A program made the position numbers and the translations under genes. From contig JABMCL010001766.1 in the NCBI GenBank assembly GCA_018857735.1, forward strand, positions 545,001 to 609,000: 64,000 nt of DNA, in the 5' to 3' direction. This DNA comes from Alviniconcha marisindica (Eukaryota; Mollusca; Gastropoda; Provannidae). Shown one piece after another: positions 1 through 12,215 of the stretch (positions are counted from its first letter, which is position 1; each line of letters starts with the position of its first letter). The notes beneath the pieces were generated by a model that worked only from the letters and a program-made list of their open reading frames with translations, ran no database searches and was not told where the DNA came from.

Positions 1-521
1 TCACTGTGCTTTGGGGGGGGGGTATTTTTTTGAGAAACTGGTCAAACAAAATAAGTTGGTACGTCTGACTTATTGTCAAAAACAATTCTGGTATATGTCA
101 AACATAACTGGTAAAATACTGGAAATTACCGGTTAATGCAAACCTTGTAGAAAGACTCATTAGTTCAACAGCTCAATGTGGAAGAAATCTAGGTTTTAGT
201 ACTTCATTATCCCTTGCAAGGAAATTAAGGTTGTCTTACTTGGGTGAGGCTACAGCAGCCGCAAGAGCATCACTACCCATTCCTACCAGTGTGTGCAGTA
301 TTTCTGCGTGTCCAAAATGCTGCCAGAGTTGGGGATTTTTTATGCATGCACGGATGTTGATGCATGCAAAGGCACAGAGTGGCTGAACAAACACCATAAG
401 AGAGTCTGCACTGAAAGCTGAAAAGAAGAAAAATCCCTTGTTGCACTAGGGAAGTGAACCAGTGTCTCAATCTAAAACAGAACGAGGCCCACAGTGCTCA
501 ATCAGACTCAACACACAAAGG

Positions 522-822
522 AGTTGATTAGCTCTCGAAAAACATCACGCAAACACAGCAAAGACCCGAGTTCTACAGTAATGCTTGCCTGGCATGCAAG
601 TAAATACAAGGTACATAAGCTCCACCAGAGGTATGCATTTTGTTGGCTTGGCGCTCCAGGTCTCAAATTTTGGTCAGTTGCTCTGTTCGAAGATTCTGTA
701 GCGAGGATGTACCTCTGGTGGAGTTTATGTACCTTGTACTTACTCGCATGCCAGGTGAGAGTTACTGTAGGTGACTCAGGTCTTTGTTGTTGTGTTTGCG
801 TGATGTCTTTCCAGCACTAAAT
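522..822. repeat. Imperfect inverted repeat (foldback) with exon-like loop
   Basis: The left arm (about 522-635) and right arm (about 707-822) are imperfect reverse complements. For example, ggcatgcaagtaaatacaag on the left pairs with cttgtacttactcgcatgcc on the right, and catcacgcaaacac pairs with gtgtttgcgtgatg. The loop (636-706) holds an exon-like sequence listed separately. Either a small non-autonomous foldback element or an inverted duplication could explain it. Confidence 0.8.
641..706 (-). pseudogene. Decayed partial copy of CCDC166-like exon 6
   Basis: On the minus strand this stretch reads NLRTEQLTKI, stop, DLERQ. That is the first 16 or so codons of the real exon 944-1120 ([16 protein letters not shown]), with a TGA replacing the Arg codon. 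The AG just before the exon start is also copied. The stop codon and missing remainder show it is not a working exon. Confidence 0.8.
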
Positions 823-943
823 AACTCCCTTGCCTGTGTCAGCATTGCGCCTGGCTATTTAGTCTGGTGCGCTACCAACTCGGATATCCTGCCCCTGAAG
901 CTAGTACTCTGTCACTGCAACGACAAAGGAAGAGCTTGTTCAC

Positions 944-1351
944 CTTGTTGGCTTTCTTTTCCAGGGACTGGATGCGTGTGTCGGAGTCAATCTGGTACTC
1001 CCGTTTCTGCCTCAAAAAGTCTGCCTTGAGTTGCTGGATGGCATGACTGTGATGTGCACGCATTTCGTTGACTTGACGCTCTAGGTCTCGGATCTTGGTC
1101 AGTTGCTCTGTTTGGAGGTTCTGTAATGAATCACACAAACAGCAGGGTCAGCAAACAAAGAGGAAGCCTCTTTGATTACGTCAGATTAAAACTCACAAAA
1201 GGTTAAAAAGAATGCAGATTTTATTAAACAACACAAAACTTGCCCACATTTTCAAGGTAAACTGCTTTTCCAAGCAACAAAATGACAACAACAATAACAA
1301 CAACAAAACATGCACACAGACACACACATACACACAAAAAACAACAACACA

Positions 1352-1410
<59 letters not shown>

Positions 1411-3065
1411 CCAAACAACAACAACAACAAAAATCCACAATGATAAATGAACATTTTCCAACACTAACTGAAACCAGATTAGCAAACAATTTTCTTTGTT
1501 GTCGTTTGTTAGTGTATTATCTGTTTGTTGCTTAGTAATGATATAACAATAATGTGATAGTAACAATGTATTCTTTTAGTCTTATTTCTCCAGATTGGAG
1601 CACATAGCCAATTACAAAGCAAGGGAACAAAAATCAAACTACCTGGAGCACAGGTGTGCGTCCACACACACACATGAATACACACACACACATACACAAA
1701 TGCACACACACACACACACACACACACATGCACGCGCGCACACACACACACACATGCACACAAACACATACACTGTCAGTACGATTGTTTATATAGGTCA
1801 GATTTCAGAGATGATCTGGAATAATAATCAGCATAAAACCATAACAATTATGATGTTTATCTAATCATCATGTATTTCTCATTCTTTTTGCCTTCACCTT
1901 GTACTCCTGCAGATCATTCAGTTCCTGGTTAGTTTTCTCCAGAAGATGCTGCTTTTCCAACAACAATGCCTCCAGAGCTGGAACAGGATGCGCTGTGATT
2001 GTATTCTTGCAGGACAATTAAAAAACCAAAAAAATACTTCATGGAAAAAGCATTGCAGTTGATACTGTTAGTACATATTTCATATTTTAGCAAAAATCTT
2101 GAATGCACAGATAAATTCAATTTTCCACTGAAACTTTCAATTTTATTATAACCTTGAAAATGGCAACAGCCATAAAAGTCTTTGTGACCATAGAGGAATT
2201 TATGTCAGAAGAGAGAAGGTACTGATTAGCGTTCATATCACCCGCTGAGTGCTGCCCTAATTGTAACCCCCATATGTAATCACATGAAATACCTCAAACA
2301 CAGATATTGCTGCTGTAGCCACAAGTTGTAACATTTGTTCACTACAAATGATTAAATTGTTAAAATGTGCAACAATAAACAAGTTGTACCAATTTTTGTT
2401 CCATTTTTTTTCCATGACTGCAGATGTTAATCTAAAAAACACCCCAAAAAACCCAGAGATTTCCCTGTGACTTTTTAAAACTAATAAAACACAAATAGCA
2501 TGAAACATCACTGAGAGTGTTTAAGTAAATACCCCCCCCCCCCCAAAAAAAAACCCACAAAAAACAACAACAATTGTATGAAGCATCCCTGAGACAGGTT
2601 CAGCAATATCAATAATAATATTTTTTTAAAGTTGTATGAAACATCAGCCATTGACTCAATTAACCCACATGTACCTTTCTTCTTGTCATCAAATTCCTCC
2701 TCCATAACCTGTCGCTGAAGCTGAATGTTGCGGATTTCTTGCTTGTTGTGGTCGCTAAGGGTGACGATTGTTGTTTGACGCTTGCTGGTCTTTTTCTCCA
2801 TGTAGCTCATGTACTCATGCTTATTGGAACAAAGGAAAACATGGTAAACAGACAACAGGTTGGTAAATCATTAAAATAAATGTGCAATGCAAAAGTATTA
2901 AAAGGATGTAAAATGAACATTGGGGTGGCGATTATCTTTATTCTCTAAAGATGTAAAGATAAATTTACCCTCAAAGGACATACTATGATGTTCTTTTTTC
3001 ATATATTTGACTGAAATTGGGCCCTATCTTCTCAGACAACATGCACAAATGAAAATCAACTCACA

Positions 3066-3128
<63 letters not shown>

Positions 3129-4676
3129 GCACACATATACATGAATGAATACACCCGCACAAGCAAACACATTCTCTCTTTCATACAAACACGCGCACAC
3201 ACACACACACACACACACATGCTTGCATGCACGCGCGTGCACACACACACACACACGACACAAACACATACATACATACAAACACATTATACATACAACA
3301 AAACAAACAAGCAAACACAAAGAATCAACTTACACTTTCAATGCGAACTTTCTGAGCTTCCTGTTGTAACCACTCATTTTCTTTCCGTCTGGTGTAATGT
3401 CAAGGAAAGTCAACATATCAAAAATGCTTTATGAACAACATCACTTTGGTGAACAAAGATAGCTGACAGATATGACCACATGGTTATTGTGAACCAAAGG
3501 TGAATAAATCAAAAATAATTAAAATACATCAGATAAAGTACTTAAAGACTTTGAATGAAACTTTTCCATTTGTCTTACTGATAATTATAATCTGTGGATA
3601 TTATGAGCACAGAGGGTGGTAACATGATCTTAATCACTGGAAAGGTAGGGACAGTAGAGCAGACTTAATACATTGAACAGACAGCTGTGTGTGTGTGTGT
3701 GTGTGCGCGCGAGTGTGCGTGCGCCCGCGCATGTGTGTTTCTCTTTCCTTCCCTCTTTTTTCCCCCTTCTCTTTTGTTGTAGTTTTTTGGTCCAGGTGAG
3801 CTCTTTCTTTCTTACTCTCAGAAAAAATACTGACAGCATGAAAGATGTTTCTGGTCCTTTCAGTTTTGTGCTACAGTGACTGTCCAGTCCTTAGCATGAA
3901 CCCAGAAGCTACTGATTTTGTAACTTGCATAAGCTGCACAAATGAAATAATTGTTCAGTAACTTCTATTTAGCAACAAACCAACATAAATTTAAGTCCTA
4001 CTGAATGAATATTCATATCAGTACCATATCATGTCAATGTAAAATGACTAAAACACAAATTGTACAGGATACAAATCTTCCACTTTTGTCTTGGCATTTT
4101 CGAGTTCCTGGGTCACTTTACTCAACCTGGAAAAAAAAACACAGATAGTATTATTGCACATGAACAAAATCCATGGTGAATCTCTGTTCATGAATGGCAT
4201 GTACTTACAGCAAAACATTTTCAAACATCAACACCCTCACATACATACATACACACATGAACGCACAATCACACACTCTAGGGATGGGGTATTTTTTCGG
4301 CTTGCTACCCTCTCACTGACGTCAGCTACTTTTGGGGGCATCTCATTCTGTAGTCACATCTGCACTTTTAGTACCTGGAAAATAAACCTTTTTTTCTGTA
4401 CATACAATCTGCTGGATGAAACAGCTGTTCATATAGATACTGAAATCAAAAGTATCTTAGCCTACGATATGCTGTGCTATGTGATGTAAATAATAATATA
4501 TATTTATAAAATAATAAAATAATAATAATACAAATTAAGTGCAATCTTTATACGTACTCTTCTTGGAGCAAAAGCTCTTTTTCTGTGGGTTCAGGCGTTT
4601 TAGGTTTCTCTTCGGGGGCTGGCGTATCCTTGCCTTTCTTTTTTCCTTTCTTCCCCTTTTTTCCTTTGGGTGGCAT
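944..4676 (-). CDS. CCDC166-like coiled-coil protein (DUF4515 type), 3' end not found
   Basis: Six exons fit together in phase on the minus strand: 4558-4676, 4073-4126, 3334-3388, 2675-2819, 1898-1977 and 944-1120, giving 210 codons. The start is the ATG at 4676, followed by a Lys/Gly-rich leader ([17 protein letters not shown]) like that of several axonemal coiled-coil proteins. The rest is heptad-rich coiled coil with no transmembrane segment. The last visible exon carries [15 protein letters not shown] and later [11 protein letters not shown], which match the human CCDC166 segment containing LQLEQLARIRALERE and RVQSLARRAE as I recall it. All six exons have GT donors and AG acceptors. The C-terminal exons were not found in 1-943 and probably lie beyond the left edge. 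The function of this family is poorly known; a ciliary or structural role is inference. CCDC121 or another DUF4515 relative is the main alternative. Confidence 0.8.
1348..1408. repeat. (AC)n microsatellite
   Basis: A near-perfect AC run in an intron of the CCDC166-like gene. Similar AC/TG runs lie at about 1669-1770, 3061-3128, 3190-3260 and 3686-3710, so this gene's introns are unusually rich in them. Open frames across them are not genes. Confidence 0.95.
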
Positions 4677-4967
4677 TTTAGCGGCCTGTTTCTTTCAAAG
4701 AAAAATGGTAATGTTCAATATTCACAGCAAACTCCTGAGGCGGAGCCCTGCCATTGGCGTCCAAGTCACCATACCAACAAGGCGTAACTACTGTTTCGTA
4801 TAACATATATTTCATATCAGTTTTTAAAAATTCCTCTGCTGCTGCAACGAAAATGGGTCTCATCTAGATCATATCGGCATGGAACTGGTTACTCCTCAGG
4901 CTGAGAGACTTAGCAAAATAGACGTATGCGAAACTAGCAAGTAGTGTTTGTGTACAGTAAAACTGTC
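4677..4967. promoter_or_regulatory. Putative shared promoter between CCDC166-like gene and LSM11
   Basis: The two start codons lie head to head, 291 bases apart, so both 5' UTRs and promoters must fit here or overlap. I see no convincing TATA box. The inference rests on gene orientation and spacing only. Confidence 0.5.
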
Positions 4968-6125
4968 ATGGCGGAGAAAGACATGGACGCGGGCCCTTCA
5001 AACAATTTAGAAGAGTCCTTAGAGGAGTCTCTGGGATTAGCATCTCAAGCTTTTGATCCTATGCGCGTGCTTTATGCTCCCAGTTTAGGCTATGCGGACG
5101 AGGATGTCGAAACATATAGCAGTGTTTCACAGTTCATGAAAAACTTGAGCGAAATTCCGTCTCCGAATTGTGAAAATTCGTCTGCTCCGTTAGAGGATAG
5201 CCCCACGGTTTTTACTTCAACGGTTTCCAGAAGCCTTGCTGTCCTGGAGGCTGAATTGTCAACCCCTGATGTTGAAAAAGAATCTGACAATAATATGGCT
5301 GTGAAAACGGACACGGATTTAGTGCCGGATCAGACTAGTTTGCTGTCCCAGTTCACTGACAAAAGTGACATTGACAAAGTGCAAGTAGAACACAGTGAAA
5401 AAAGTGATGAGAAAAATTGTGAAACCATTGCCTTGGCAGACGAACAAGGATTACCAACAGATGAACCTGAAAAACCTGCGCCATCTCATCGCAAAAGAAC
5501 GCCAAGGAGAACAGTGCTTACAGAGATGGAGACTGGTGAGAGTTATAGTTAGTAAGTTACGCATTAAGTACTGTGATGACATGTTGCATGCGAAGTAAAA
5601 AGCTTATTTCTATTTTGTTTTTACAAAAAACTGGTCTGTCTTCTTTACATTTTAGTTTCTTAAGAAAAACATGCAAGTTTTCACATTAAAAAAATCTTTT
5701 GGTGATGTTTATACTATATAGTCTCCCTCCCAGCCACCCTGATTTTGGTCCCTACCAGTACCAGCATCAAACCCACTCTTTCTCTGACTCAGAATCATGC
5801 ACAGTTGTTATTGTTTAATTCAAAGCCTTTGACTCTGCTGTCAAAAACACCAACCACCAGCAAAATGTTCAGATGAGCAGTCACAACTTTCCATCCACTA
5901 TTGACTGACATGCAGGCAGCATACAGCCTGTTCTTTTTACTTGAAATTTATTTTATTAAATTGTTCAGGTCTCTTGTGTTTGACAATATATGACTTGCTG
6001 TTTGAATCTTTGATCTTCATTGTGTGGTTATGTGTATGGTCACAATAACTGAATAACACTTTTGGCAGTAACACACATAACAGGACTGAGTAAGGGTTGT
6101 GTACATGTCTGTATATCACTATATT

Positions 6126-6185
<60 letters not shown>

Positions 6186-6655
6186 GTACTGTTGCTATGT
6201 TAATGTATGCATTGTGTGCCATCATTGTATCAGAGTATATATTTATTTGTCAACAGGTTTTGAACATGGCCCATTGAGTATACTGAAGCGCAGCGTAAGA
6301 GAAAAGCTGAAAGTGAGGGTGTGGACACGTAGTGTTCGTAACATTCGTGGAATCTGCACAGGATATGTGGTTGCTTTTGACAAACACATGAACCTTGTGA
6401 GTTAGTTTGCTGTATAAATAATCATTGTTCTTGAGAGAAAAAACTGATTAAAATATAAAGTGTAGTGTTAATGTGTGGAGTTGCCTTGAATGTCTAGACT
6501 CCAACCTGTTACTTTGTGTTAGATGTGAACAGGCATGCATGGTACTATTCTCATAGTCTTATGATTGCATGAAAATCTGCTTACTTGAGTCAGATAGACT
6601 ACAAGTTTTAGAGTATATACATATATAATATATGACTGATGTCATTGCTATAGTT

Positions 6656-6686
<31 letters not shown>

Positions 6687-8185
6687 TACTTAGATGTTTT
6701 AGTTGTGTAAATTGTCTTTCACAGTTGAGTTGCTACCATCCAGTAGGTTCTAAATGTAAAAATTTGTGATAAAGAGTATTGTAAGATTTTAGTTTCTTAC
6801 TTGTACTTTTTTTGTAGTTTGAGAGAAGTGAGTATTGTTTCAGTTTTCTCATGTTTATTTTGTAGAGATTACAGAGTAATCTTATCTGGAGTAAGACCCC
6901 CCACAAAAGTGAAAGTCCATTACCTAGTCTTTAGTTAGTTTAAAAGGATTTGGGATGCTGATCCTTTTCCTAATTAATGTAATTTTGTTGAATGATTTTC
7001 TTGCTGCGTGGTTTCAGGCAATGATGGATGTTGATGAAATATACCGCAAACCACTTGGTAAACACCAGAAGGTACTGAGTCCATGTTTTGTTGTTGTGTT
7101 TTTGTTTTTTAGGTTTTGTTGTTGTTGTTGGTTTACTGTGCAGTATGAGTTATAAGTTATAACTTTAAAATCAACCAGGTTAGTTTTTTAGGGACTGTCT
7201 CAAAGCATGTTTTTGTTTGATTGTATTTTCCCAGAAAACAGAACTGAAGAGATCAAAATAACATTTTCAGTTAACTTAATTTCAAGAATTTTGTTTCAAA
7301 GGGTCCCCTTTGTAGTTGTACTGAACCACCATATCTGGGATGGACGTAACACCATCATCATGGATTATACTTATAGCTGGCTTGACAGTACTAACATATA
7401 TACATTGACACAGGGCATGTCTGTTTGCATGGAATAATCAGTACACATACTACTTGTGTCACTGTGTCAGGTAATTTACTTATTTCATACTTTGTCTTCT
7501 AAACTTATTACACAAAATCAATGTAAAAAAGAAGAAGAAGAAGGATTTGAAGTTGTTTTTTTGCTAGCTGCTGTCAGTATTTTGAGGTAGTCAGTCCTCT
7601 TTGTTGCTTTGCAGAACTTGCAAGGCCCGTGGCCCGTATGTACACCAGCTGTTAGGAAGAAGTCATTTACTTCTTTGCAATCCTGTGTGTTATCACAATA
7701 TGCAATTATGGGTACATGCCGTTTGTCTTTTCTAATTGTGTTTTAATACTAAATAGTTTTTTTTTGTCTGTCTCTGTTTTTCCTCTTAGAAATCAAAGAA
7801 ACTGAAAGTCAAAGCAGTTCCAAAAGAAGATTCCCCCAGAAGTGACGAAACAGATGCAGCACAGCCGTGCTACCCAAAAACACCATGGCAGCGCCTCAGC
7901 CCTGGTACCGCTGGCGGTGACAGTGTGATGGTTGGATCTGGTGCTCCAGACCCTGATGGCAGCAACGATGAAGACAGTGGTGACCACAGCAGTGGGCACT
8001 CAGAGACTTCTCCTCCTGCTGATGGCATTGGGGATCTGCCGTCAGCCTTTGGAGGCATGCACGTGTTTGAGGAGAGCAAAGCATCGCGCCTGTTGGGTGC
8101 CAAGTCGCGGAAGGTGTTGTCAAGACACTTCAATCAGGTGTTGCTGCGAGGGGACCATGTGGTGGCTGTAGCTCTGGACGAATGA
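4968..8185 (+). CDS. LSM11: U7 snRNA-associated Sm-like protein LSm11
   Basis: Four exons join in phase: 4968-5535, 6257-6396, 7018-7071 and 7790-8185, giving 385 residues (human about 360). LSm11 replaces an ordinary Sm protein in the U7 snRNP ring, which processes replication-dependent histone pre-mRNA 3' ends in the nucleus. The N-terminus has FDPMRVLYAPSL (residues 29-40), matching the conserved FDPLLALYAPRL of human LSM11 in the region used for FLASH binding. RTPRRTVLTEM near residue 180 is a second conserved patch. The Sm1 motif spans exons 2-3 (VWTRSVRNIRGICTGYVVAF, then MMDVDEIYRKP). A long acidic/Ser-rich insert precedes the Sm2 motif at the extreme C-terminus (RHFNQVLLRGDHVVAVAL). 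The start at 4968 is the first in-frame ATG; the frame stays open upstream only from a GTG. This is a confident identification. Confidence 0.96.
6135..6184. repeat. (TG)n microsatellite in LSM11 intron 1
   Basis: A perfect TG run about 70 bases upstream of the exon 2 acceptor. The open frames running through it are artefacts. Confidence 0.95.
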
Positions 8186-8289
8186 CTTTTCGTCTTTGAG
8201 TTTGAGTGAACTGTGTTTCTGTGAGAAAGGATACCTCACACATTTCAGAGTGTTTGGGGGTGGTGGTGGTGGGGAGGAGAAACATGTTT

Positions 8290-8692
8290 GTTTGCAATCA
8301 TGTAAGAGAGATTGAGACCTGTATGTGGAGGGATGGGTGGGTGAGAGACTCTATCAATGTCAGTGTATGTGTGTGTGTGTGTGTGTAAGAGAGGTAGAGA
8401 CACTGTGTGGGTGGATGGGTGGGTGAGAGAGAGAGAGACTGTATTTTATGAGAGAGAGAGAGATATAATGTATGTGGGTGCATATGTAGGTATGTAAGAG
8501 ATTGAAACACTGTATGTAGGATAGGTAGATGAGAATGAGAGAGACTGTATGTGTGTGACTGTGGGGGAGAGAGAGAGAGAATGTATATGGGTGGATATGT
8601 AGGTGTGTGAGAGACTGAAGCACTGTATGTAGGATAGGCAGGTGAGAGACACAGAGACAGACAGAGAGAGAGAGAGAGACTTTATGTGTGTG

Positions 8693-8733
<41 letters not shown>

Positions 8734-8830
8734 ATGTGGGTGGATGTGTTGGAGATTGAAACACTGTATGTAGGTGGGTAGATAGATCAGTGAGAGAGAG
8801 AGAGACTGTAAGTGTGTGAGAGAGAAAGAG
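8290..8830. repeat. Purine-rich GA tandem repeat, about 125-bp higher-order unit
   Basis: GAGAGA tracts alternate with recurring pieces such as gaaacactgtatgtagg and atgtgggtggatatgtagg, about four times with a period near 125 bases. It lies in the LSM11 3' UTR, so it would be transcribed. Minus-strand open frames here are Ser/Leu-rich artefacts of the repeat. Confidence 0.8.
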
Positions 8831-9206
8831 AGGAAATCAAAGTGTCTGAGAAGGTCTGTGCTGGTGCGAACATTTGTTGTTGTTGTTTTGAAAAGCAAGG
8901 TGTTTGCAGTAGCAACTGCTTGGAGGTGATAAAGAGAGTGAGATGAAGCAGACAGCTGACCAAAATGGAAGTACATTATGTACAATGTATGTTCCACCAT
9001 AGCATTATTGACTAGAGCTGTATACATCGAAAAATCAACCAATACCTTCTGCTGGGGTAATTAACTGCCCACATCATCACCTTCCTGGTGAATTGTTCAA
9101 AAACATTTATGTGCTGATAAATAGACCAAATAGTTGTATTGAGCTTAGCCTGTTTGCTCTACTCCTACTGTATCTGTTCAGAAAGTATTATTTGTCATGG
9201 ACTAAA

Positions 9207-9212
9207 AATAAA
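9207..9212 (+). terminator. Candidate LSM11 poly(A) signal AATAAA
   Basis: AATAAA lies about 1 kb after the LSM11 stop, the first canonical signal I found downstream. Confidence 0.6.
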
Positions 9213-9605
9213 AGCCATGTTTGGTTGACTTCCCAGTTTAATGGGTAGCACTGATACAATGTTTCAGTTTGTCTAATCTTTGTCTACTGCTGTTCTGTTG
9301 GACAGTTTGTGTAATGAAGTGGTTGGTTGTTGTGAAATACTTCAGTTAATCGTTTTTTTGGTCTCCATTATGGCTTTTCTTCTTTCTGCTGTGTCGCTTT
9401 GACCACATTACTGCGCCATGGGCATGACTTGTACAAGGATACTGAGTACTCTGCAAGTCTACAGTCATCATCATCATCATGACGACTTCGAACTATGGTT
9501 TTATGATAAAGGCGATGACAGAACACTTGCCCGGACATTCCTCACGGCCACATGCATTGACTTACATACACTTGTATAAATAATTCTGTAAACCCATGGC
9601 CGCTT

Positions 9606-9675
9606 GAGAATTAACGTGTCGCCGAGATTTGAATGACGCAGACAGCTATTAGCCTATCAGCACGCGCAGACGAGA
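9606..9675 (+). repeat. Dispersed repeat copy (ACGTGTCGCC family)
   Basis: It shares acgtgtcgcc, a short TTTGA(A/G)TGAC box and a following agccta/agccaatcag stretch with copies at 20485-20550 and 21818-21895. This is a short unnamed dispersed element. The copy here is the most diverged. Confidence 0.55.
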
Positions 9676-9737
9676 CACACCACTTTTATTATTTATTTAT
9701 TTATTTTTCATGTTGCTTTATGTCCACAAAAGCCACG

Positions 9738-9762
9738 TACGGGGGGGGGGGGGGGGGGGGGG
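9738..9762. repeat. Poly-G tract
   Basis: An almost unbroken run of more than 20 G. It is one of many poly-G/poly-C runs in the window and could also hide an assembly length error. Confidence 0.9.
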
Positions 9763-10058
9763 CGTACCTACAAATAGCTCGTCCCTTTGTTGCTCCGACC
9801 CGTCAAGACCGAAGAGACCGTCAGCCACCGCCAGAACAATGTTAAAGAGGTGGGGACCCCGCCAGTGCGAAGACCTTGTTCTTTCAACAGCTGTGAAGAA
9901 CAGTCACAAAGCCAAAGTCCGAATGACCAGCTGTTGGAAACTGAAGCAAAAGACTGTCCAACTCAATACGAGAGTCCAGCCCCACCTCCCTCTTCAGATC
10001 GCTCCTGAGCTCTACACACCACATTTTCTACATCCAGTTCAGCATCATTTCCTTTCAG

Positions 10059-10175
10059 TAAACTCTCGCTCATCGAAGGGCCAAGTTGGTCGTACATGAG
10101 AGAGAGAACACACACCGTCTTTTGTCGGACATTGCGTCAGTGGGCGGAGCATTCTCAGTCTTTCCAAGCGACACG
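10059..10175 (+). other. Orphan exon-like stretch, function unknown
   Basis: A good acceptor (catttcctttcag) is followed by an open stretch containing EGPSWSYMRERTHTVF and LRQWAEHSQSFQATR, then a possible donor (ACG|GTAATT). Upstream, 9787-10008 is open and Gln/Ser/Pro-rich but ends in a stop. Downstream near 10290 lies a short frame beginning MQATPTDEVPAP and ending LAESTVMR-stop. I could not join these pieces in phase and recognise no family. It could be an exon of an unrecognised gene, a degraded pseudogene or chance. Confidence 0.25.
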
Positions 10176-10564
10176 GTAATTAGCTACTGGCTTAAATGAG
10201 ATCAAAGATTATAAATCAGATGATAAATACATTTTTATATTTATAACCTTTGATGAGGTTCAGTTTGACATTGTAGGAATGATCAAAAATGCAAGCAACG
10301 CCGACAGATGAAGTGCCGGCTCCTACCGTGGAGTTAAACAGCACTGTGGACCGACTCAGTCTGGCAGAGTCCACCGTTATGCGATGAAAAAGTTAAAGGG
10401 AAATCGAACCGAAGAAGCACCACAGGCCGTATCCATAGGAATGGAATAAAACTTTTTACTTTTTTTTGTTTTTAAGTAGAGATAGCAGTTTTTCACTCGG
10501 ATTTTGGCCCTGTTTGTTGAAAACGGACTTTTGAAAGTCGGATAGCGCAACCGTGAGTGCTGCC

Positions 10565-10935
10565 ATAATTATTGGCCCAAGACGGCCACCTCGACTTTCA
10601 CACAGCCCCTTAGCTCTGTGCCCAGTAAGTAAGTAAACATGGTGCTTAACGTCCACAGAAACCGTACGGCTTATTAGGGAAAGGGGGGGGGGGGTATGGA
10701 GGTGGGGGGAGAGGGACATTATATACCTGTCGCTACACTGTCACCACCAGAATGACTTCTGCATTAAGATGGGCAATGATGAGTGCCATTTTAATGTTTC
10801 AGTAGGAAGTGATGGACAAAGTCACAAGACAGTGTCCACAAACCACAACCTTTTTGAAGAGAAAGGAGAGCCGAGGCGGTATTGAACCGAGGTCCTTCCG
10901 CTTACCAGCCTTACCGCTAGGCCAAACCAGCTCAC
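10565..10935 (-). mobile_element. tRNA-derived SINE copy
   Basis: Read on the minus strand, the head has an A-box-like tggcctagcggtaagg and a B-box-like cctcggttcaatacc, as in tRNA-derived SINEs. The body and a 3' part (cctaataagcc, tttctgtggacgt) follow. The element has an internal poly-C/poly-G run. A second long copy lies at 24270-24670, with fragments elsewhere. Confidence 0.8.
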
Positions 10936-12158
10936 CACTCTATGCCCACCAGTCTGTATCAGTGATGAAGTAAACAAGGCCGGTATCACATCCGAGCACC
11001 GCTTTCCGGCACCTTCCTCCAAACTCTGCCAGATATAGTTACGCCACTGAAGGGGCACTCTATCTCCGCGCAGCTGTCCAGCGACGCGGTCAGCGCCCTC
11101 CGAAAGGTTCAGGTACTAATATGACTGTAGATGCAACCTTGCGCCAAAGCACGCACGTAAACATGAGACGCATCCACCCATGGTAGAAAAAAGAGTTCCG
11201 TCTCGATTCAAACGATTGTGGTTTTATTTGTGCTGGTGTAAACTTTGTTGGTGGCTATAAATGACACGCCTTGTTTTATTTGAGTTGTTTGTAACAAACT
11301 TACTACTGTTTGAGCACCAACAAAAAACTGCTCGTTAGCTGACAGTTTTCTGGACCCTATAGCGTAACTAAATACGGCAGTGGTTGAAGGAAGGATGTCG
11401 TAAACCAATGCTTTGGAGTATGGGCCGGTATGTGTGTCACGTCTGTTTTTCATTGGTACAGAGCCGCACCCTTTGGAGCTCAAATTCGCAAAAATTAAAA
11501 AAAATATTGCACACTTTCGGCTGCATTTTCTGGCCAACTCATTACGTCTTCGCTCCGGTGCCCTTTAAATTCCCATTTACGAGATTGTTGCACAAAAAGT
11601 CTAGAAGAGAAGGAAAAAGTACAAAACCACACCTCCATAATTATAGCCGACTCAGCGTAGCCTACTGACAACACTGCTGCAGAACAATGCTCCCGTTAGT
11701 CTGGCCATTCTGTTGCACTAGTGACTTTGCATAGAGCAGATGACTATGAAAGACGAAGCAGTGGACGATTAAAAAAGCAAAGCAAAAATATAACCTAACT
11801 TCTCCGGCTGAAAGATTTCTGCCCGTTTGATCTTCTGCTTTACATCCGGGTGACTCCGTTCATCATATCGTGGTCGATACTCACTGGTTCATCATAGTTT
11901 GTTCCAGAATTTTTGTGCGGGCCGCATTTCCTTGACTTTCGGCTGAACTGTAATTCAAACTTCAGCCCGCTTCTTAATTGAATTATTACACAGAGTGTGG
12001 ATGAAATAGCTTTGACAGATTCATCGGAGCAAATCTTTTCACACTCAGTGACGCAGCCAACGAGGGATCAAAGCCAGAATAGGCTTCCGAACTCTGAGTA
12101 GCCTACAATAAAACACACACACACACACACTCTCTCTCTCTCTCTCTCACACACACAC

Positions 12159-12215
<57 letters not shown>

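Larger units (their letters stand above)
8186..9230 (+). other. LSM11 3' untranslated region
   Basis: This stretch follows the LSM11 stop codon and contains no further coding exon I can support. It includes a purine-rich tandem repeat (8290-8830) and ends near a canonical poly(A) signal at 9207. The exact cleavage site is not determined. Confidence 0.65.

Noticed and set aside
1193..3434. Open frames rich in Thr/His or Cys/Val across AC/TG runs (also at 6040-6405, 14715-15560 and 22715-22900)
   Set aside because: They are translations of microsatellites in several frames on both strands, and real CCDC166-like, LSM11 or fibrinogen exons define the surrounding introns.
8360..9042. Ser/Leu-rich minus-strand open frames
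   Set aside because: They are antisense readings of the GA-rich repeat in the LSM11 3' UTR.
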